Assembly: GCA_963978545.1 (NCBI GenBank)
Contig: OZ021724.1
Coordinates: 29,811,933-29,875,932, forward strand
Source: Linyphia triangularis
Lineage: Eukaryota > Arthropoda > Arachnida > Araneae > Linyphiidae
Length of the DNA: 64,000 nucleotides
Reading direction: 5' to 3'
This document shows positions 51,001 to 60,000 of the stretch, piece by piece. Position 1 is the first letter of the stretch; each line of letters starts with the position of its first letter. The notes under the pieces are model-generated. The model searched no databases and had not been told where the DNA came from. It worked only from the letters and a program-made list of their open reading frames with translations. The position numbers were made by a program, and so were the translations under genes.

Positions 51001-54000
51001 ATTATCAAGATGAATCAATGGTATTTTTTGTATAATTATGCGAAGTTCCGGAAGCATGCTAGAAAATAGTCAATTTCGGCTTTTTCGTTGGAAGTTGTGC
51101 AGAGAATTGATACTTACTGTCGTTTTCGCCTTTTTAAGGTTGGCGGCGAAACAACCGTTTCGTCTGATTAAAGAATTTTCATCAATGAATGATTATCAAA
51201 CCAAGATATGTTCAGCGGAAATTTATCCGAGGAATTACAAGTTAAATGTGTTTAAAGTAATTATCCCAACCCATTACATAAGGGAGTCACTAATTAAAAC
51301 TGTATTTAGTCCTTTATCAACACAGCTCGATGAATAGACCCCCCCCCCCCAAATTTAATGAATTTTGACAGTATTAAGTTAATAGTGAAACAAATGACCA
51401 ATATAACATCTAATTCCTATTTGGCTTTTAAAATATAAGGCAGCAAAAATAAACTAAATGTTTAATTTAGAATATCTCGTATTGCAAATCAATTCACATT
51501 ATACAGCTAAATAATTACCAGACACACCTAAGGCACAGAGACAAAATGTTCGTCTGTCAAGCGAGATGCCTCGCGTCAATCTCCGATTACCACTCTGCAG
51601 TCTTTGTTACAAAAATAGTAGACTTGATGGCAATTGTGACCGATATCCACCATTCAATTGTGGGAATACAATGGGCCTTATTTCACATTAGGCCACCAGG
51701 GCTCGGGCACCACGATCTTTACTACCCCCAAATTTCCTCAAAACAAATGTTTTCTTTGTCATAATGTGTGTAAATAAAGTTGAATTATTGTGTAACTTTC
51801 CTTATTCTGTTCAGCGCACTTTGTCAACGCTATAAAATACGATAATATATTTTAATAACTCATTAGTTATTAAAATATATTATAATAAAAAAATTTATAT
51901 TTTATAAAACAATTTTTATAACTATAATTATAAAAATTGTCATCAATATTTAATTAATCAATTTTAAATTTTACACAGACCCTCATCAATGAAAGGCCGC
52001 TATCTTACGTTGTGCCTTTAGTTGGTTGGTTGTATTCAGATTATCTGGCACCGTCAGCAACACGAGGGCTATAATGCGCCGAAACATTCGTCATTAGACA
52101 AGCCAACATACATTTACAAACACCCATGCCAACACGGGACTCGAACCCGCAACCTCGCGATCTAGAAGCTAGCTCGCTGACCACTATACCGTTTGGTCGG
52201 CATTGTGCCTTTAGTAATCGATTTTCTAAATCCGGCCCTGAAAATACCTGAAGGAATTTCACACTTTTTCTCCCATTCGAGAGTGCCATCCACCTCCAAT
52301 AACAAGATAACCCTCTTAATGCCATCCACCCTCCTTAACATGAAAATTACCAGTAGTTCAGAATCTCCTCCAAAGAGGTCTCAACGAAATGTAGCTCTTG
52401 TGTAAAAAATATCTTTCCTTCTACAAGTATTTTGTGAAGATTATATAATGCTTTTTTACTTTTCGTGTGGATTTGATATTGTTACTTTTGGACCTCAGAC
52501 GTTTACCTGGTTCAAGTTTCAATGTCTTTGTGAAACTTAATGAAGTACTTCCCTTAAGTGTCTTCATTTTGTATGTTGGTGACGTTTTAAATGCTTTTTA
52601 ATTGACAATGAGAAAGTTGAAGAGACAAGTAGTCCAATTTTAAATGGACGCTTATCATAACTTTTCATTGAACCTGTGGAGAGTGTAAGAGGGCAGGAAC
52701 CGATCATGAGGCATCTAACATGCTAGGACGAAACTATGACACTATACAGAGCCACTCGAGTGGTGAACGCGAGCCACCGCCTCAGACGCTCAGACAAGCC
52801 ACTCGGAGTGAAACATGCAATCCTATGGAGCTTGTTATACTGGGCCATAGCAGTGGCTAGCCCAAACGTCTTTACTGTGGTGAACATGTGCCACAGGATA
52901 AGCTCTGTATAATAAGGGTCTTAGACAAAAAGTGATCGAAAGTGTCAAAGGGAAGTTTGGGATTTGGAAGTGACCACCACAGAACCTTTCAACAATACAT
53001 GCGAATAGGTATTGATAGTCAAAAAGCCTTTTTTGTTAAAAATAAAGCTACGGGCCTTTTTTTAAATAGATCATTCGATTAGGTTAGAAATGACGAAATC
53101 GTAGCATGGCAAATGAATATTTTGATAAAAATGGCAAATAAATCTTTATTTTGATCAAATAATAAAAATATATGAAGCAAACGATTTACCGTTTCACAGT
53201 AGAAGCAGAGCCTACGCGAAACCAATCCAACATGAAGCTTAATAGATAAGGCAATATCACCTTGAAAGCCATTATGGACATTTTACACACAGAAAATTCT
53301 TGAGGCCATTCAATTTGAAATAGTATTGTGTTTTTCGAACAAGTACGATATGATCAACAAATCGAAACAAACAAAAAATTACCTAGATAGATTTGACCAT
53401 TTAAAATTACCTCTAACAAATATGAATTCAAAGAACACCAAAATTCACATTTAGAGAAATCATGCGAGTATAAATGGATAAAAGAACTACTCAAAGAGAA
53501 TCAAACAAGTTAAATACTATTATAGAATTCAATAGAATAAGTGAAACTTAAATCGATTTGAGTACAATGAAGAAAATTAATAAACGAATAAAATTTAAAG
53601 ACGTTTCCAAACCATTTCGATTTACAATTTTGAATAAAAAACATAATTTATTACCACAGTTTCTGGATAACTTCTTAGTAAACCTCTGCAAAATTTTACT
53701 CAAAATTTCGATATTTTTTCATTTTTACACTTATTGGTACGTTTTGAGTGCAAATCTGTTATTTAGAAGAAAAAAAATTGTTTTTGCGAGCGGTCATCAA
53801 AACTCAGACGGATTGACCTACAATGTTCAACTTTTGTATATGGGTCACTAGTGGCCATGGATCCTGTCATTAAGGTTTTCGTCGAAATAGCGCATGCGAA
53901 TAACGTATCTTCAAATAATAATAATATTTATTTATTATTATTAACTAAAAAAAACTGCTCCAACCCATTTTGATTAAAATCGCAGTTGCCTTTAAGGTGT

Positions 54001-57000
54001 TCTTAACATCCCCATCTCAAAAATTCGATAAAGGTGTAAAAAGTTGAAAAACAAATATCTTTTAACAGTTTTCTTCCTTTGAGCTTTACCCATCAACGAC
54101 TGTTTCTTCTCCCTTTCACTTGGCCGAAAGAAATAATGTAATAACAATCGCCAAATATATCATCAAACTGGCTAAGGGCAATTTTTTTAAATTACTGAAA
54201 ATGTTAAAACGAAAACGATAAGTTCCACCAATTTATGCCAAGTTTCAATACAGTGACCGATATTGTCGTGCAATTGAAAGTTGTGCTATATTCCGCACCC
54301 TTGGTTCTTTACATCTCTATACATATAAATAAGACTAAAATGATCATTTGGTTTTTCCTTTTAATAAATTTTCGAATGAAATGTGATGCATTAAACAGTT
54401 TCAGACACAAGATCTACACAAGTGTTAAACTGCAATGGAAAATCGTTTCAACAGTCAACCGAGAATGGCTCGAAAGGAAAAGGTGGAATACTTTCTGGAA
54501 GGTCTTTCGAATGAAAGTGTCCCACATTTGCATCTCGAATAGGGGGAAGACACGGCAAAATCCCACCAGACTTTCTAAAAATCATCACATAAATATTTGT
54601 CATAATAACAGTTTTATCATCTCATTTTTAATCAGAAATTTGCGGGAATCGAACACGAGTCCTTTCTCATTCAAAACGCTGCTCCATGAGTTCAACTTGA
54701 ATTATCATGAAAATTTGTTTTTGGTGTAGCGCTTCATATCATTATAAAATTGTACTTCATCAACTTGGTTACTATTCGACATCTGGAATCATTCACAATT
54801 GATAAGATAATAATTATTGGAGAGTTATCTTTATAAAAGAAAAGGTAATTCTTAATGACGTGAAAGGGATCAAACAATACGTTATGATCTATTATTGGTT
54901 CATTTTTGGAAACAATAAATTTGGTAAAAATCAAATTGCCAGCAATAAACTAAGTATGTTTAGAATAAAATAAGTTTGTGCCAACATTTATATTGACTTC
55001 TATTTTTGTGCGCTGAAGGAATTGTTATTCTCTAGTTTACATCTGTAGTGAAAAATCACTTATTTTATTCAATTAAAATTAAATTGCCTTAGTTAAAACT
55101 TAAAAAAAACAATGACATTTGTATAATTTTAGGAACGTAATTTACCTTCGAGCTCGTCTTAATTGGCTCATGTTTTACAAGAGCTTCTTTCAAGCATGCA
55201 TCTTTTTTAATTGGAGATGACTCTTCTTTAGGCTCACTTCTGTAGATAAACACCCGAGACTGTTCACTATCATCAGTGGCACGAACAAAAAGTATGTGCA
55301 TATCATGGCCCAACTTGCCCGAAAATGTACGCACAGATCCATTACAAAGCTTTTTCAGATCACCCCACATGCTCTTCCAAGATTCAAACACTGTTGATGA
55401 TTCTGATGCCTTTTCTGCTATGGCACGTGCAAGCAGAGTATCCTCAAATAATATCGGTATCTACACGACTATCACAAAAACCGATATCGGTACTTTTACT
55501 GTTATCAGTAACGACAAATGTTAATAAAAAAACTGGTTTATCAGTTCATGTATAACAGGAATAACTGGTAACATGACCTGGATATTTAAAATTAACAATA
55601 GGTTTTGTAATTACCAGATTAAAAACTGTTCAGTAATTTATTTTTTTTATATAAACGTTGAACACATGATAGGTTTATTTGTGTAGAGCATTGAAGGTAA
55701 CAATATTGTGATTTTATTTATTTTTCAAAAATGATTCAGTATTTACTGACTTACTCCACTTTAAATAAAAAATTGTCGAGTCTTGAACTGATTATATTCG
55801 GTAGTTTTCAGAGTAAAATTATTTCTTCTAATTTCATTCATTAATAGCTCCTCATTGTACTATAACGCATATCAAAGTCTGTATGTTTTCAAGTAAAGAT
55901 TTTACACTTAGAGTAAATTGTGTTGATTAGTTTTAAGATCTTGAAAAGCTATTTTCTTTCTTTACATAAATTTTAAAAATTGTAGAACTATAAATTTGTT
56001 AAAAAATTTCATGATAACTTAACAATGTCAGTGAAACAAAATATGTTAATTTAGCATTCCTAAAGAACATATATCCATTCTAGTGGAACAATGATGCTAC
56101 TACAAAAAATTTCAAAACGAAGTTAAGATCTCTATTATTTCAAGGAATACCTAATGCCCTTGTTATACAGAGCCACTGTAACGGAGCGTTTCAGACACTC
56201 AGACAAGCCATTCTTAGCGAAACATGCAATTCTATGTAGCTTATTATACTGAGCCACAAATGTGGCTAGAGGTTATGTCTGTCGTTTGTGGCCCTCAGAC
56301 TCAAAGGGATACATGCAATCATATGGAGCTTATAATACTGAGCCACAGCAGTGGTGTCTTTACAGTGGCCCGAATTCGCCACAAGAGTGGCTCTGTATAA
56401 TAAGGTCCTATCGCATCGAGGAGAACAAAGACTGAACTATAACACTTATTGTAATAATATTACGCCAGTTCCAAGTTGATATGCGTCGCTTAATTTTTAG
56501 TAGAATCAAATTATTATTATTATTATTATTATTATTATTTTTTATTTTTTTTATTTTTTTTTTGCTTTCCCTGTAAATTTCCAAATTTTGTAGTTGCGTC
56601 ACTGTTCCACCATAGCAGCGATATCATAAAATCGGATTACTTACTTTATCAGTTCTTACAAAGTTAATTTTCCTTATAAATCATTATGAAACTCATTAAG
56701 AAGTAATTAAACGGCTTTTATTGTAATTGAATTACAAAATTGGATGGAAATAGTTTGGCTGAAATGTATATTTTTCGCGTAAAAGCTACACGAGGACTAT
56801 TTACACTACAAGACTTTGTTTTAGGAGGATACTGGACTCCTTGTGATAGACCGAGTGGTCAGATGGAAAGCATTCCAGGAGGTCATAAGACGATAGGCCA
56901 TCATTTGCTTCTCTAACGGGTTGGTTGTATTCAGATTATCTGGCGCCGTCAGCAACACGAGGGCTATAATGCGCCGAAACTTTCGTCATTAGACAAGCCA

Positions 57001-60000
57001 ACATACATTTACAAACACCCATGCCTAATACGGGACTCGAACCCGCAACCTCACGGTCTAGAAGCCAGCACGCTAACCACTACACCGTTTGGTCGGCGCT
57101 TCTCTAACGGGAGCAAGCCATAAAAACTCTAACTTAGAATCCCAACAATCAACGGGAGACTGCCCTTCATGATCGCCCCACCATGTCTATTAATTTTAAA
57201 AACAGAGATTGCGGAACACCAATCAGTTCTTGACACGAGATCTATGGAGTGCTAGGCAAGAATTCCTATGAAACGCGAGTCCAATGGATAAAAATAGGCA
57301 TAAACGCCAAGAAACAAAAGTGTAGTATTGCACTGGGCACGAGTAGACAAGAATATAATATTCTTTAAACATCACAATTTTTAGAAGAAAAAGAATGTTG
57401 AACAAAACACGAAATTCTAACATCGAATCTAAAGAATGCAGATAAGTAATCCAAAATTTCTGCTAGATTTTTTCAAGATCTCCATTTCAAGTCTCCATGT
57501 AAACATAATTTCAATGTTTAGGGGAAAAATTGGAGATTAAGATTTAACTTTAAAATATGGTTTAATTGACCTATCGCTTTAACGTATTTCGGACTTAGGG
57601 TTGTGGAATATCGCACAACTTTTAATTAAATTTAATACTAGTCACTGCATTTAAATTTTTCATGAATTGGTTTAATTTACCATTTTCGTTTTCATATTTC
57701 CATTATTTAAAAAAAATTACCAGTTTGGCAATATTTTTGATGGTAATTATTACATTGGAAAAAAAGCAGTGCTTAAACGACAAAATTGGCGCGCGTGATA
57801 TGTTTTTCGATAAAAAGCGTTTTATGATATATTACATTATCCCTTCTTCGCGATATGTTTTTCGATACATTACATTATCCCTTCTTGCAATTGTAACAGA
57901 GGAGAAACAGTCGTGGAAGAGCGATTCTCAAGGGTTGGTTGGTTTCTGTTTTATCGTGCATGTGCTTATCTAGTTCCATGCTGCGCAATGCTCAAGAAAG
58001 AAGAACTCTATGTTAAAGACATTCGTTTTTCAACTTTTTAAGTCTTTACCTTATTTCTACGGAAATTTTGGTGGTGAGAATGTTTAAAACACCTTAAGAA
58101 GCATTACCATATTGATTTTGATCAAAATCATTAAGAGTCAGTTTTACAGCATTTGCTAAAAAACATTTTTTTAAATGGTAGCTACCTTATGCTCATGCGC
58201 GATTTTGACGAAAACTATAATGGCAGGTCTCATGGCTACCACTAACTTGTATGCAAAAGTTGGACATCGTAAGTCAATCCGTTTGGGAGTTTTGCTGACC
58301 ACAGACAGACATTTTTTCTGTACCACTCAGTACGTTTTAAAACTAGTAGAATTACCATGTGCAATACTTTCATTGCCCTATGTTAACATATGTATAATTG
58401 AATGTAAAAACCATTTGTTTCTGGAAATTTTAGCTGACTTTTATTTATGAAAATGCGAATATGTACTCTAATCTCTTTTCCTTTAATTTCAACTTTAAGA
58501 TTATCGCCAAAGATATCGCTTTCCCAGATACTCGCCAAAATGTCAGATGATTAATAGTAATAAATCAGCTTTATTAGAGGACTTATTTCTCCGTTAACAC
58601 ATATAAAATAATCTGATGTAAAAATAAGTCTGGAAATTGGCAGAAAATTTTTTTCGCCGAGAAAGAAATCCATATATAACTACAAATACAGTTATACCAC
58701 TTGCAGAAATATGAACTAAAACAAAAGAGTGCAAAAAAACAACCCTACATTCCTCAATTAATAATAAATAAAGTGTATTCTCACTAATTACCAGAATAAA
58801 CAAAAAATAAAAGTATTGTTACGAAGCACAAAGGATAACTTAGTGAAAATGAAAACTGCAAACGTACCCTGGATTAAATTTTACAATAATAAGACTAAGT
58901 TGGGAGTAGATCTAGTTGATGAAATGTAGCACAAATACATTATGAAAGTAGAGTGTTTCCAGTTGCTTCTTCGGGATTTTTACAATAATTTAAATTTAGC
59001 AGCTCTAAAAATGACTGGATGTTATGTAAAGAATGCGGTGATACTAAAATAATCAGAAAATAAATGCTAAACTCAATAAGACATAGAACTTATTGGTAAA
59101 TACAAGAAAATAGAGATATTTCTTCCACCAGTTTGAAGTTCACAAATATACAAATCTAAAGTAAAAGTAGAAGTAATATTTGTAGTAAGTTACAATTAAC
59201 ATTTGAGAAAAATGTATACACAAAATAAAGTTTCTGCAATGATTCGCCAAGTAAATTTACAAATAATAAAGAATGTAAAAGTTATTGAATCTGCTCATAT
59301 TCAATAAATAAAGTTAATTTGTTTTAAATTAATTTTTTTTATTCTGGGTTTTTACCAGTCATTTTTGCGTATGTTCCTAAATCTAGGCATGCTATTTTTT
59401 TTTGCATGCCTACTATTAATAATACCCATCAGAAAAGCAAAATAGACAAAAATGCCAAAAATTTCTTATGTGGGTTAAGAAATTGACAGAACTAAAAGAA
59501 ACTTCGATTGGTGCATTATTTTCATCCCCCTATCATAATCAATTGGTTGCTTGTTTTCAGATTATCTGGCGCCGTCAGCAACACGAGGGCTATAATGCGC
59601 TGAAACATTCGTCATTAGACAAGCCAACATACATTTACAAACACCCATGCCTAACACGGGACTCGAACCCGCAACCTCGCGGTCTAGAAGCTAGTACGCT
59701 AACCACTATACCGTTCGGTCGGCCCTATCATAATCAAAGGGGATTTCATTTAACATGCAATTTCGTAGTGTAAATATATAATTAATATAGAGGACAAGCT
59801 TATAAGATAATTTATTTAGTTATTTAAATTCATTAACCGTTTGAGTTTGAGGTTTTATTATTTATTGTATGAATTAAGAACGATTAGGTGCTAGGTTAGA
59901 AATGGCTTGCGTCAGTGATATAGAAAGAATTGTTTTATTGTTAATCCGTATATGACTCTTAAAAGAGAAAATGAATGAATTTCAAATCACATGTAATATA

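Noticed and set aside
54235..54729. 164-codon + strand open frame
   Set aside because: It begins inside a long-inverted-repeat fragment, has no recognisable motif and no splice or promoter context.
59640..59723. SINE family 1 heads as tRNA genes
   Set aside because: A and B boxes and part of the acceptor stem are present, but the anticodon stem does not pair well and every copy sits in the same ~180-base unit with target duplications.
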